Of a stretch of 64,000 nt of DNA, positions 32,922 through 42,474 are shown piece after piece. This stretch comes from Colletotrichum lupini. Taxonomy: Eukaryota > Ascomycota > Sordariomycetes > Glomerellales > Glomerellaceae. Below the pieces are notes generated by a model that saw nothing but the letters and a program-made list of their open reading frames with translations, was not told the origin of the DNA and searched no databases. Position numbers and translations under genes: made by a program. The DNA lies in contig NC_064677.1 in NCBI RefSeq assembly GCF_023278565.1, positions 1,488,001 to 1,552,000 on the forward strand, given 5' to 3'. Each line of letters opens with the position of its first letter. The first letter of the stretch is position 1.

Positions 32922-34433
32922 ATGGTCCGTCTTTTCAGCCTCGCCGCTTTCGCGACGGCATCACTCGCTTCGTGCACACAGGCCCAGGGTCTAGAGACCT
33001 GCCTCGAGACTGCCGGCCTCCTCACATCGTTCCCCGAGACTAACGCCTCGTTCCCGACCGATATCCTCCCGTGGCAGCGCCGCATCGCCCCCACTCCGGC
33101 CGGTGTCGCCTGGCCGCGCACCACCGATGAGGTCGCCGCCGCTCTCGCCTGTGCCCGGGAGGCAAAGGTTCTGGTCGCGGCCCGTGATGGCGGCCACTGC
33201 TACGGCTCCTACAGTCTGCCCAACGCAGGGCTCACCATCAACATGACTCACTTCCAGGAGACCAATTATGATGAAGCCACCGGTCTGCTTACCTACGGCG
33301 GCGGCTCCCTTGTGAGCCCCGTCGTCAGCCAGCTCTGGAAGGAGCACGGCGCCCGCTTCCCTCACGTCCGCGCCAACATGGTCGGCCTGATCGGCTCTTC
33401 CATTGGAGGCGGCTTCGGCTCCCTGTCCCGCATGCTCGGAACCCCCATGGACTACCTCGAGGGCGCCACTTACATGCTCTATAACGGCACCATTGTTGAG
33501 ACCTCCCGCACCAAGAACCCCGAGCTTTTCTGGGCCCTGCAAGGAGCCGGCAGCTCCTATGGTATCATCCTGAGCCTCACCACCAAGACCTGGAAGCCCA
33601 CGTACCAGCAGGCCATCAACTACACCATCACTCTTACCGACAGCTCCCTCTCCGCCGGCGTCGACTCTCTCCTCGCCATCCAGGAGCACTACCTCTCCGG
33701 CCAGTGGCCCGACGAGCTCACCATGCGTTGGTCCTTGACCGCCCCTCCCTACACCGGCTCCGGCTTCTACTGGGGCAACCCCGAGGACTTTGACAAGCTC
33801 CTCGAGCCCCTCATGGCCAAGCTTCCTAACGGCACCCAGCTCACTCGCACCGTCCAGGACTTCTGGGCCGTCGAGAATGTCGCTACCCCCTCCATCGACA
33901 TTCCCGTCGACACCTTCCCCCCTCGCAACTTCTACCTCCAGGCCCTCGTCCTCCGCGAGGACCAGCCCTTCACAAAGGCCTCTGCCACCGCCCTCTACAA
34001 CTTCACCACCGTGGCCTTCAACCGCACTGACCTCACAAAGTTTGGCTTCATCGACCTCTGGGGCGGCAAGCCTACCAAGGCCCTCAAGGACGACGACACT
34101 TCCTTTGCCCACGCCAACAGCTTGTGGCTCATCCGCTGGGAGGGCCGTCTTGCCACCGGCTTGACCGAGTTCCCCGCCGACGGCCTGAGCTACATGCAGA
34201 ACGGCTTCCAGCCCTTCAAGGACCAGCTCGCCGCCGAAGGCGTGCCCCTTCGTGGCTTCGTCAACTACCGCGATACGGCTCTGACCGTTGATCAGTGGAG
34301 CGAGCGCCTGTACGGCAAGAACTATGCCAAGTTGCAGGAGATCAAGGCCGTGTACGACCCCGAGGGCATGTTCACTGCCCACCCGCAGAGTATTCCTCTG
34401 CCTGGCCAGCAGCCCCCTGCCGCCATCAACTAG
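32922..34433 (+). CDS. Secreted FAD-linked oxidase, BBE/oligosaccharide-oxidase type
   Basis: 503 residues in one exon. A signal peptide (MVRLFSLAAFATASLASCTQ) is followed by an FAD-binding PCMH-type domain: VAWPRTTDEVAAALACA, then AARDGGHCYGSYS, with His 92 the expected 8-alpha covalent flavin ligand, and GLIGSSIGGGFGSLSR. The second Cys ligand of bicovalent oxidases is not visible in the loop before GLIGSS, so attachment is probably through His only. The substrate domain follows, and the C-terminal BBE segment reads YGKNYAKLQEIKAVYDPEGMF. Family members oxidise carbohydrates or act in secondary metabolism. Secretion and the absence of a cluster favour an extracellular carbohydrate or alcohol oxidase producing H2O2. 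Strong third-position C bias suggests high expression. Confidence 0.92.
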   Translation: MVRLFSLAAFATASLASCTQAQGLETCLETAGLLTSFPETNASFPTDILPWQRRIAPTPAGVAWPRTTDEVAAALACAREAKVLVAARDGGHCYGSYSLPNAGLTINMTHFQETNYDEATGLLTYGGGSLVSPVVSQLWKEHGARFPHVRANMVGLIGSSIGGGFGSLSRMLGTPMDYLEGATYMLYNGTIVETSRTKNPELFWALQGAGSSYGIILSLTTKTWKPTYQQAINYTITLTDSSLSAGVDSLLAIQEHYLSGQWPDELTMRWSLTAPPYTGSGFYWGNPEDFDKLLEPLMAKLPNGTQLTRTVQDFWAVENVATPSIDIPVDTFPPRNFYLQALVLREDQPFTKASATALYNFTTVAFNRTDLTKFGFIDLWGGKPTKALKDDDTSFAHANSLWLIRWEGRLATGLTEFPADGLSYMQNGFQPFKDQLAAEGVPLRGFVNYRDTALTVDQWSERLYGKNYAKLQEIKAVYDPEGMFTAHPQSIPLPGQQPPAAIN

Positions 34434-34697
34434 ACGAGATATTTGATCACTTGGAAGATGTGAAGGAGGCCTCTGGAGGCAATTGAAAAGTCTGTACATA
34501 TCGACTGGAGCAGGACTGTTTCGAGTCCTCTCCAAATACACATATACTTGGAGCGGATTATAGAACCATTGATTCGTAGAAGAGGGGTGCTCACATAGCA
34601 AACTTGGTTGATTGAAACATCCAGTTCGAAGGTGCTCAGCCTCAGCCGCGTTATTTGTGCCCCGATATGCCTCAAGTTTTCTCCAACGGTCAAGCTC

Positions 34698-35537
34698 TCA
34701 GGCAGCCAATTTCCCTCCGTCCAAGATCCTTCTCGCCGATTCCTTCACCGCGTTCATCGCCACAAGGTACAAACTCGGTTCCACACTGATCCTAGCGACC
34801 CCAATCTCACCCAGCTCCTTCGTTGACAACGAGTCCGCCCGATCCCCGAGCTTAACAGCAACCCGCCCTTCGAGCTCTTTCACGAGCACACGAACCTCCG
34901 ACGTCCGCAGCCCGCGTCCCGAACCGCCCCAGAAAAACACAGTCGTCGCTCCGGCCTCCAGGTACGCCCGGCCCCGCTTCACGGCTTCCACCAGTACGCT
35001 CTCGTCGTCAGTCGCGCAATACGGCTCGAGACGGAACACATCGCACCGGGCATTGAGGACAAAGTCAGGACACCCCGCCTCGCGAGCCGCCTCCAAGGCG
35101 CTCTTGAGGCGAGCGACTTGCGTGTCTACGCCGTAGAGGGACCCTTCGATGCCCTTCTCGAATCCGGCTGACGGAATGCTGTCCTCAATGTTGGCACCGC
35201 TAGCGCCCAACGTGACTACTTCTGTTACGACCTCGTCGATCAGGTCTCCGTATCCGTCTTGGAGGTCGACGGAGAGTGGCAGGCCGGCGGCTTTAGCGGC
35301 GGGCGCGAGTTGGCCTATCGCGGCCATGTTTTGCTCTAGCTCGAGGTCCTCATCCTTGACGCCCACTGTTGCTGCGATGGCCCATGATGCGGTTGCAATG
35401 GCTTTCACGGGCTTTGAGTCGGTGGTGTTAAGCGAGATGATCGCGTTGAGGGAGGCTAGGTCCCAGACGTTGGCGAAGATGACTGGCGATGCGGGGACGT
35501 GCAGCCGCTTCAGCTCTTGGGCGAGTTGGTTGCTCAT
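34698..35537 (-). CDS. Isocitrate lyase/PEP mutase family enzyme
   Basis: 279 residues from the Met at 35537 (MSNQLAQELKRLHV); an upstream Met at 35576 would add 13 residues. The fold is a phosphoenolpyruvate mutase-type TIM barrel: PVIFANVWDLASLNAI, ATASWAIAATVGVKD, LPLSVDLQDGYGD with the metal-binding acidic residues, SGANIEDSIPSAG, and DFVLNARCDVF. The lyase loop KKCGH of true isocitrate lyases is absent, so a PEP-mutase-like or 2-methylisocitrate-lyase-like C-C or P-C lyase is expected. It is cytosolic, with substrate unknown. It converges with the FAD oxidase gene, 264 bases apart. Confidence 0.88.
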   Translation of the reverse strand: MSNQLAQELKRLHVPASPVIFANVWDLASLNAIISLNTTDSKPVKAIATASWAIAATVGVKDEDLELEQNMAAIGQLAPAAKAAGLPLSVDLQDGYGDLIDEVVTEVVTLGASGANIEDSIPSAGFEKGIEGSLYGVDTQVARLKSALEAAREAGCPDFVLNARCDVFRLEPYCATDDESVLVEAVKRGRAYLEAGATTVFFWGGSGRGLRTSEVRVLVKELEGRVAVKLGDRADSLSTKELGEIGVARISVEPSLYLVAMNAVKESARRILDGGKLAA

Positions 35538-36900
35538 GTTGGGCAGTATGATGTCTTGTTTGGTGATCAGCTTCACGTATGGACAATGGGAGCAGGATTC
35601 TCTATACTCAAGTCTGTGAAGTTTCGATGTGACGTTCAGCCTGAACTTAAAGATGACTCCGAGAGGGATTCACTCGAAAGGCCCCAATGCGCTAATGACG
35701 AACGAAGGGCGTCGTCCCGACTCACAAACGCCCACTCCCGATGCAAGCCGCATGCCTGGATCCGATGTCGCAGCCAAGTCTTGCTTTAGGAGCCTCAATG
35801 GCATTCCCAGTAAGGTACCGGCTCTTCTTCACATTCTACGGTCTCAATGCCTTCTTTCTCTAATTAATTCCTTATTACGATATTTGCTTGGGGTAGAGCG
35901 CTGAGACACAGACAGGGGTTGCGGGTTGGCGAGCAAGCGCTCGATTTCGATTCAGCACCAGCCCAGGCTGGCAGCCCGAACGCCACGAGCTTCCAACAAT
36001 TATTCAGAACCAATGCCGATTTCCACGTGACATCATCTATCCACATCGATGAACGTACACTTACAACAGTATGACTGGCCCATTGCAAAGTCGCTACCTA
36101 TTTCGAGGGCTTGATGAGTACCTACTTAGGAGAGCTAGGTATTAACGCAGAAAGCCTTGAGTTTGCGGTGGACTAACTTGCGGGACAGTCAGTGCTCGTT
36201 TGCGGGTACTAGGAGCAAGGAAACAGGGAGGACTGATGGTCGTGGAGAACCAAACACAAGCTACAGCTACAGTCACAGCTATAGCTTCTCCGTGGAACTC
36301 ACCAAGCTATAAGGTTAAGTAACTTTTAGCACATCTGGGACTCTCACTACTTCAATGTCATCGGATCTGATCATTAATGTTACCGATTGGTAATATTTCC
36401 GCGGATTTATCTATCCATGGGCCTAGTGCTTGGCTTATGCACTGGTGCTTGTTCCAACATGCACCCAAGATCCCAGCTGAATCCTTACTCCAACGTCAGC
36501 TTCCTAAGCGATTGCGCTATTCTTCTAGCCGACAACTTCTGCGGGCTAGACATGAACGATCACCAATCGCTTGTGCATGCTACTGCACCTCTTGGCTTCG
36601 TTATGGGGAGATCTTTATGGGCCACGTCGGACATAGACACCATGTAAAGCGGTGTTCCGCCTGCACGATCTCAGTAAGACGACAACTCCGGAGCTAATGA
36701 GAACCCTGTGTAAGATGCAGGAAGTTGGTAAGCCAGCGCATCCATTTAATTAGCCTGAGAAAGAATCTGCAAGGTTGATCATCATATTTAACTGCATAAA
36801 TCCTGTATCAATCACCATACCAAGACCTCGTTCACTCTTTCCCATTGAGACTTCGTGGTACATCGCCTTCAAAGAGATACCCGTCAAAACCACAGCAAAT
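35538..36900. other. Intergenic region
   Basis: Divergent promoters of the PEP-mutase-like and propeller genes. No additional gene supported. Confidence 0.5.
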
Positions 36901-37899
36901 ATGCGGGGCTTAATTGCGTCGTCAATTCTTTACATTGCTCTAGCCGTAGGCCAGAGCCTGCCCTCACGTATTGCCTACCAATTCCCAGAAAAGCCCAACT
37001 GGATCGAAAACATCGCCGTCCGCAAAAATGGCAACCTCCTCCTACCTCTTCTTACCTCTCCCGAGCTTTACCAAGTCGCCAAACCGTGGGAGAAGTCACC
37101 ATCAGCAGAGCTTGTCCACCGGTTCTCAGACCTAAATGGCCTTCTCGGCATCACTGAGACCTGCCCCGACACATTCGTGGTAGTTGGCGGTAACTTCTCA
37201 GGGATCGGTGTCAGCGTTCCCGGTACTTTTTCAGCGTGGGAGGTCAGCATCGCAGACAAGAAGACGACGGTGAACAAGATTGTCAACGTGCCAGAGGCGG
37301 CGTTCTTGAATGGCGTAGTCTCTCTGCCGTGGGATAGCAACATTGTTCTCGTTGCCGAGTCTGCGCTGGGCAAAGTGTACAGACTCGATGTCAAAGCCAA
37401 GAAATACGAGACCATCCTAGGCGGTCAAGATCTCGAGCCTGCAGCCGGAGCGGTGCCGGCCATTGGAGTCAACGGTGTGCGAATCCGCGGAGACTATCTG
37501 TACTGGAGCCACAGCTCCTTTAGAAAGGTCTTCCGGGTCAAGCTCGATCGCTCGGGTAGAGTTGCGGCGAAGGCCACTATCGACCAGATTGCCGATGTGA
37601 GCACCATCGCTGCGTTTCTCGATGACTTTGCTTTCGATAAGAGGGGCGGTATCTGGGCAGTGACCAACATTGATGATAAGCTTGTTTACATCACCCCCGA
37701 GGGCAAGGGCACCGTCGTGGCCGGCTCAGAGACGGAACTGACTGTCGCTGGAGGAACCGCCACTGCATTCGGACGGAACGTCAAGGACAAGGGGATCTTG
37801 TATGTTGTTACTGGTGGGTCTCTTGCAGCGCCGGTCAATGGGTCGATCACGGAGCCTGGAAAGGTAGTAGCTTTTGATACACATAGCTATGGTTTGTAG
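36901..37899 (+). CDS. Secreted SMP-30/gluconolactonase-like beta-propeller
   Basis: 332 residues in one exon. The start at 36901 gives a signal peptide (MRGLIASSILYIALAVGQS). An in-frame Met 42 codons upstream would bury it. The protein is a six-bladed propeller: blades begin with WIENIAVRKNGNLLLPLL, then LNGVVSLPWDSNIVLVAES, GKVYRLDVKAKKY, GVNGVRIRGDYLYWSH, FLDDFAFDKRGGIWAVTN and ILYVVTGGS. Fungal relatives are annotated as SMP-30/gluconolactonase/LRE-like or six-bladed beta-propeller proteins. They are often secreted, and some sit in secondary-metabolite clusters. Catalysis is not established because the metal-binding acidic set is not obvious. Confidence 0.82.
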   Translation: MRGLIASSILYIALAVGQSLPSRIAYQFPEKPNWIENIAVRKNGNLLLPLLTSPELYQVAKPWEKSPSAELVHRFSDLNGLLGITETCPDTFVVVGGNFSGIGVSVPGTFSAWEVSIADKKTTVNKIVNVPEAAFLNGVVSLPWDSNIVLVAESALGKVYRLDVKAKKYETILGGQDLEPAAGAVPAIGVNGVRIRGDYLYWSHSSFRKVFRVKLDRSGRVAAKATIDQIADVSTIAAFLDDFAFDKRGGIWAVTNIDDKLVYITPEGKGTVVAGSETELTVAGGTATAFGRNVKDKGILYVVTGGSLAAPVNGSITEPGKVVAFDTHSYGL

Positions 37900-38838
37900 A
37901 GACCGAATCGACATGCCACGAGTCTGACTGAGTTCCGGATCTGGACGGGTTAGACGTAGACAAGGGGTTCATGGACGGACAAAACTGTTAAGAGTATTTT
38001 ATGCAGGAATTCAACAGAGTCATAGGACACGCAGATACAGAACTTCATACTCATCTTTGAGGCAAAGCACATGTCCTTTAATCAACTTCAAGTGGCTCAA
38101 GATGAGGAATGTTGGAAGGTAATATGGCATACTCCAGGTACATCAGATATATTTCACGAAGTCAATAGGTCATCTTGTTGATTGATGATGTTCATCACTA
38201 TGACGCTCCCTTCGACTTCAGTGAAGGTAGGCTGTAATTCTTTCCCGCGTGACACCTAGATTTAGTAGCCTGAGTCTTACAATTGACCAAAGCTGCAGTG
38301 TGTGCGGCAACATCAGATGCGGGAGTCAGGATGTACTCAACCTTATATCCTAGTTTCGGTATATGTGATCGAAATCGGATGCGTCGAGTGTTATATCCGC
38401 CTGGTGCTGACACCAAGATTGACTACATGCGAGATCCCGCAATCCGAAAGCGAAATCTCTGATCTGCATGCCGGCAATTCCGCTAGCCCTGTCCATGTCA
38501 CACGATCCCCCACGTTCACCTGCTGGCTCGTGGCGATCATTGCATCCCTTCAGCACGTGCTCCACCGGACTCGAGAGCATTCAGTGAGTGTGGCAGTCTT
38601 GAGATGATTTTACTATATAGACATCACCATTTTGCAATTGAGGCGCAAATGAATGACACATTCTTCTCTTCAGGTAATTGCACACGACGGCATGTTTAGG
38701 GATGAAAGACGAATGCACTTGGCATCAGACTTAACACGCGACTTGATGTTGCTATAATCGAACCTCATTGCATTCGAAGATGATACTCTATGATTACACG
38801 GGTATTGTGTACAAATTCAGAAGCTAAGCCTCGAAAAG
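37900..38838. other. Intergenic region between convergent genes
   Basis: No coding sequence supported. Confidence 0.5.
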
Positions 38839-40209
38839 CTAGTGCTCTCTGCACCACGCAGGCTCCTGGAACTTGAAGAGAGGTCCGAGGTAGGCCTCGG
38901 GCATCACAAGACCACCGTTCATCCAGTCACAAAGAGTGCCCCACGATTTGTCGTTGTCACAGTTGGTGAACTGCTTGTTAGCCGTCCTGGACTTGGTGAC
39001 GGTGTCTTGATCAACGTAATCCCACTCGCAAAATCCGTGTGACGCCAGGCAAGTCACTTTCGTCTTTCCGTCAAAGCTCGGATCTTTGCCCTGGCAATCC
39101 TCCACCTTGAAAATCTCACTGAGTTTCGCCCAGTTCTTGTCGTGGATCTTGTTAAGCACATCGACATAGTCGTTCTTCCAGTCCTTCGGGTTGTGCAGCG
39201 CGTACGAGTCGCCCGTATCCGGGTCGATCCAGAATTGGTAGCAATTACCCGCGGGACCAAGACCAGGGCATGAGACGGCGCCGTTGGTGTCGGGTGCGTA
39301 GTCGAGGGCATTGACGCCGGTCGAGCGAGTGGAAACAATGCCGTTGGCCTTGAGAGATAGAGAAAGGATATAGAGTTGCAGATCGTGGTAGAGCTCGGTG
39401 GATTGGAGATTCAAGCTGGTCACAGCACGCTGGCTGAAGCCACCAGGCTCCGTTGCGGCCAGGAACAGGGTGCTGTTGCCCTGGAGCTCCTTCAAGGCGC
39501 CTTCGAGGCTACCTTGGTAGTCAATGATAAGCTGAGCAAGGCTGCTCCCGATCTCACCGAGTGTGATGAATCGCGAGTTGGAAGAGCCTGCCACCGAGGA
39601 CATGAAGAAAGAGCTCATTCCTGTGACAACAGCCATGCCCGTGGCGACTCCAGCCAGGAGGGGATTGGCAAAGGCACCAACGGCGGCCATCCAGAATCCG
39701 CCAGAGATCGAAGTCCACAATAAGTTGCTTGGAACTTCAGGGTCGGTAGATGGGGAGACGGTGGCAACGATGTCCCCGATCGTATCCGCAGCGAGGGTGT
39801 GGCCATTCCAAAGAGCCTCCGAGAACTGATTGAAAAACTGAGAAATGGCGTAGATGTTCCAAAGAGTGTAGAATTGTTGCGGCGAAGAGTAGGCGGCGTC
39901 GACACCGGCAGTTTCAAAGGCTGCACACGTATCGCGAGTGAGGGTATCGCAAGTTCGACCACCGTAGCCGTTGAAAGCCAAGAAACACTGGGCGAATCCC
40001 AGGTTGTCGCAGTCGGCCTTGGTGCCGTTCTCAGCCAGCCATTTGGTGATGTAGTCTGACACGTTCAACTGAGCCCAGCACTCGGGCTTAAGTCCTGTTT
40101 CCGATCCCGGAGAGCAGTCAAAAGCGCGGGCTGCGATGGCGGTTTCCGGAGGGGAGGCAAGCACAGCGGTGCTCAGAAGCCCGAAGGAAAAGAACAGACG
40201 AGCCGCCAT
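38839..40209 (-). CDS. Secreted Cys-containing protein of unknown function
   Basis: 456 residues in one exon. The start at 40209 gives the signal peptide MAARLFFSFGLLSTAVLASP. The mature protein begins with FDCSPGSETGLKPECW, then CDNLGFAQCFLAFNGYGGRTC. A central hydrophobic stretch, GFWMAAVGAFANPLLAGVATGMAVVTGMSSFF (given here only for position, about residues 175-206), may insert into or cross a membrane. The C-terminal third is again Cys-rich (VTCLASHGFCEWDYV, TLCDWMNGG). The pattern resembles a family of fungal secreted proteins known only as a domain of unknown function, possibly DUF7872; I cannot confirm that. A small hydrophobic core between two disulphide-rich ends is reminiscent of membrane-active proteins, which is speculation. 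Confidence 0.78.
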   Translation of the reverse strand: MAARLFFSFGLLSTAVLASPPETAIAARAFDCSPGSETGLKPECWAQLNVSDYITKWLAENGTKADCDNLGFAQCFLAFNGYGGRTCDTLTRDTCAAFETAGVDAAYSSPQQFYTLWNIYAISQFFNQFSEALWNGHTLAADTIGDIVATVSPSTDPEVPSNLLWTSISGGFWMAAVGAFANPLLAGVATGMAVVTGMSSFFMSSVAGSSNSRFITLGEIGSSLAQLIIDYQGSLEGALKELQGNSTLFLAATEPGGFSQRAVTSLNLQSTELYHDLQLYILSLSLKANGIVSTRSTGVNALDYAPDTNGAVSCPGLGPAGNCYQFWIDPDTGDSYALHNPKDWKNDYVDVLNKIHDKNWAKLSEIFKVEDCQGKDPSFDGKTKVTCLASHGFCEWDYVDQDTVTKSRTANKQFTNCDNDKSWGTLCDWMNGGLVMPEAYLGPLFKFQEPAWCREH

Positions 40210-41182
40210 TGTCGATAGCAACAGCTCGAAAATGGACAAGAACAAATGAGTGTATAGCTGAATCAAGCTTAATGTCTTGAATCACCAAAGCATCGTCTTT
40301 ACGGCCGGGAACTCTTTGGACTATGTACTCGATCGCATTGTGCAATCAAGAAACCGAATCGCATTAGGTGAGTCTATTACAATATCTACGGAGAGATCGG
40401 ACTTTGTTAGTGTTGACTCGAGGCCGTCATCAAAAATGCTGTAGATCTCCTTACTCAGCGTGTAGTTGAAGACTGATCGGCACTCTCAGCGCGTTTTTTA
40501 TATGAAGGAGCAGAATTAACTTTGTTTAAAGTGCCTTGACCACCCACTCCCTGATATAAGTATGGGGCTGAACTAGGTCATTGACTCAAAGTATCACCGC
40601 CATCATTCCGGCGCCACCGAGAACGACGACAACTGATTTATATGCTGGGAAGAGATCCCGATCGGTTCTTCTTGTCGGTCTCGATAAGGTAAAGTGAGTT
40701 GATGGATGTGATCCAGTGCTATCGCTTGATTAGCTTTTCGGGACGTGGGTTGGAAGAAATTGTTATTCATCACTCCATCGGGTCCAGCAGTTATACATTG
40801 CAACAAATCCTGAAAGAATCTCTGTAGATTCCGTAAGATATGTATTGGTTAAACACCTGGGCTGAGATATATCAATCTTTGGTAGTTATATTATGTGGCG
40901 TTTGGAGTTTACCCCAGTCATCAAGTTATCAGTCGATCCCGACAACGACTTAAAGACAGCACATGAGACAGAATACGACACAATATACTTACCAGTTGAA
41001 TTGTGATAGAAACTGACACTTCCAACCTGCAAGTTATTGTCGCTGGGACCGGGATACCTCCCGTTTTCCACGTTTACCCACACACGTCAATATGTGCCGA
41101 TGCCAGCTGAAGCCAAACCTACAAGCACCCCCAAATCACGAGGAGTATATTGGCCCCAGAGAAATACAATCCCATTCAAACT
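40210..41182. other. Intergenic region
   Basis: Promoter of the secreted protein and 3' flank of the PLAC8 gene. No gene supported. Confidence 0.5.
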
Positions 41183-41811
41183 CTATGTAGTCGGCTGCGT
41201 ATATCTAGAAGGCAATTCCATGGCAGGTTGAGTCTGATAACCCTCAGTGATGGGATCACTCCTGCCAGCCTGCCGGGTAAGGACTTCTCTCTCATGCTGA
41301 ACCAAAGCAGATGAAAGACACCAGTAGGATGCGCAGCAGTCTCTCGCATCGGTACCTTTGATGCCATAGCGCTTGCGAATCTCAAAGCGCTTCTTCATGA
41401 CATACCTGGAATGCATTGTTAGTAACTGGTAGGTGGAAAGTCGTCAAGTCGTGACTCAGCCGACTTACATCCAACCAAAGCCTGTAAGATATGTGACTCC
41501 CATCATCAAAAGGCAATCGCGGTTGATATGCCTGTAATTCTTCATTGAAGGCTCCTTGATTCGATGTGAGGTCTGTCCAAGCACTTTAGAGATCTGTCAG
41601 CAAAACAAAGACCGCCACGATCAGAGGGTGGCATACGAAGACATGGCACGAAGGTGCTCAGGAGGCAAAGCTCGCAGGATGCACAGCATCCGCACAGGCC
41701 ATGATGCCAACCATCGCTTTGGGTAAGTTCGCCATCTACCTGCCCACTCAAGTTGTCAAGGTCCTTGATCTGTTGGGCGGCATCCTCTCTTCGAGTCTGG
41801 GAACGAGGCAT
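41183..41811 (-). CDS. PLAC8-family cysteine-rich membrane protein
   Basis: Three exons, 41811-41637, 41583-41469 and 41405-41183, have matching phases and give 170 residues. The first intron is GTATGC to CTAAAG and the second GTAAGT to TTCCAG. The PLAC8 (DUF614) pattern is clear: HGLCGCCASCELCLLSTFVP, then LLGQTSHRIK, MMGVTYLTGFGWMYVMKKR, EIRKRYGIKG and the second Cys cluster ARDCCASYWC, ending with LVQHEREV. The gene is visible only after splicing. Family members are small plasma-membrane proteins linked to cell size, or to cadmium or calcium handling in plants; the fungal role is unknown. Confidence 0.85.
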
Positions 41812-42474
41812 TCGTGCCCAAAGTTCAAACGCTAAAAGCAGGTCTAGAGGCTAGAGACAGAAAGGCAAAAACAAAGTGTGGATGAATGTAAAATGAAAGA
41901 AGCTTAATCCGGGACTCGGCAATGCAGGTATTAACTCAATTCAAATCGACGTCCACGCGTCCTCGGCGTTTGCTCTTGGTAGAACCATTTGCCCCTTCGA
42001 AAGAGTATGATGTCGGGAGTCAAGGCAGTGCCGCGTTACGCCAAGTAGACGGCACGTCGTTCCCGGATATTCTGCCTCAGCAGTCTTGGCCTGCATGCAT
42101 GGCCTGTGTGGACCGACGTAATGCTTGGTGGAGTTTCTGCCCCGATTGAGCGTCAGCCATTGAATCCCTGAGCAGCGGTTCTCCAGATTACACCACCCAA
42201 TCAGTGAGACTGAAGTGTGAGTTGGTGAGGAGAACAGACCATCGCGCTTGTAACCTGGTTGATTGTTTGGACGATTACCATTGAAGGGCGCGTTGACTTG
42301 TCAGACCTTCGACTGGCGCATTTCGGAAATGCAGCGCTGAGTAGAGCTAGAGTCCATCTTGAAAAATTCGCGTTTCTGATAAGATCCTGCAGTTTATACT
42401 ATGTACAAGAAAATTATTTGCTCCTTCGGCGAGATGCCTGTGGGCCATATCTCGATAGACGTGAAGTCTGCCCC
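41812..42474. other. Intergenic region
   Basis: Promoter of the PLAC8 gene and 3' end of the LVIVD protein gene; nothing else supported. Confidence 0.5.

Noticed and set aside
32991..34601. 536-codon open frame antisense to the FAD oxidase
   Set aside because: It is a shadow of strong third-position C/G bias in the real gene. The product is Gly/Val/Glu-rich low-complexity sequence with no family features.
38198..38607. Overlapping frames on both strands downstream of the propeller gene
   Set aside because: Both are short, mutually antisense and without family features; likely random.
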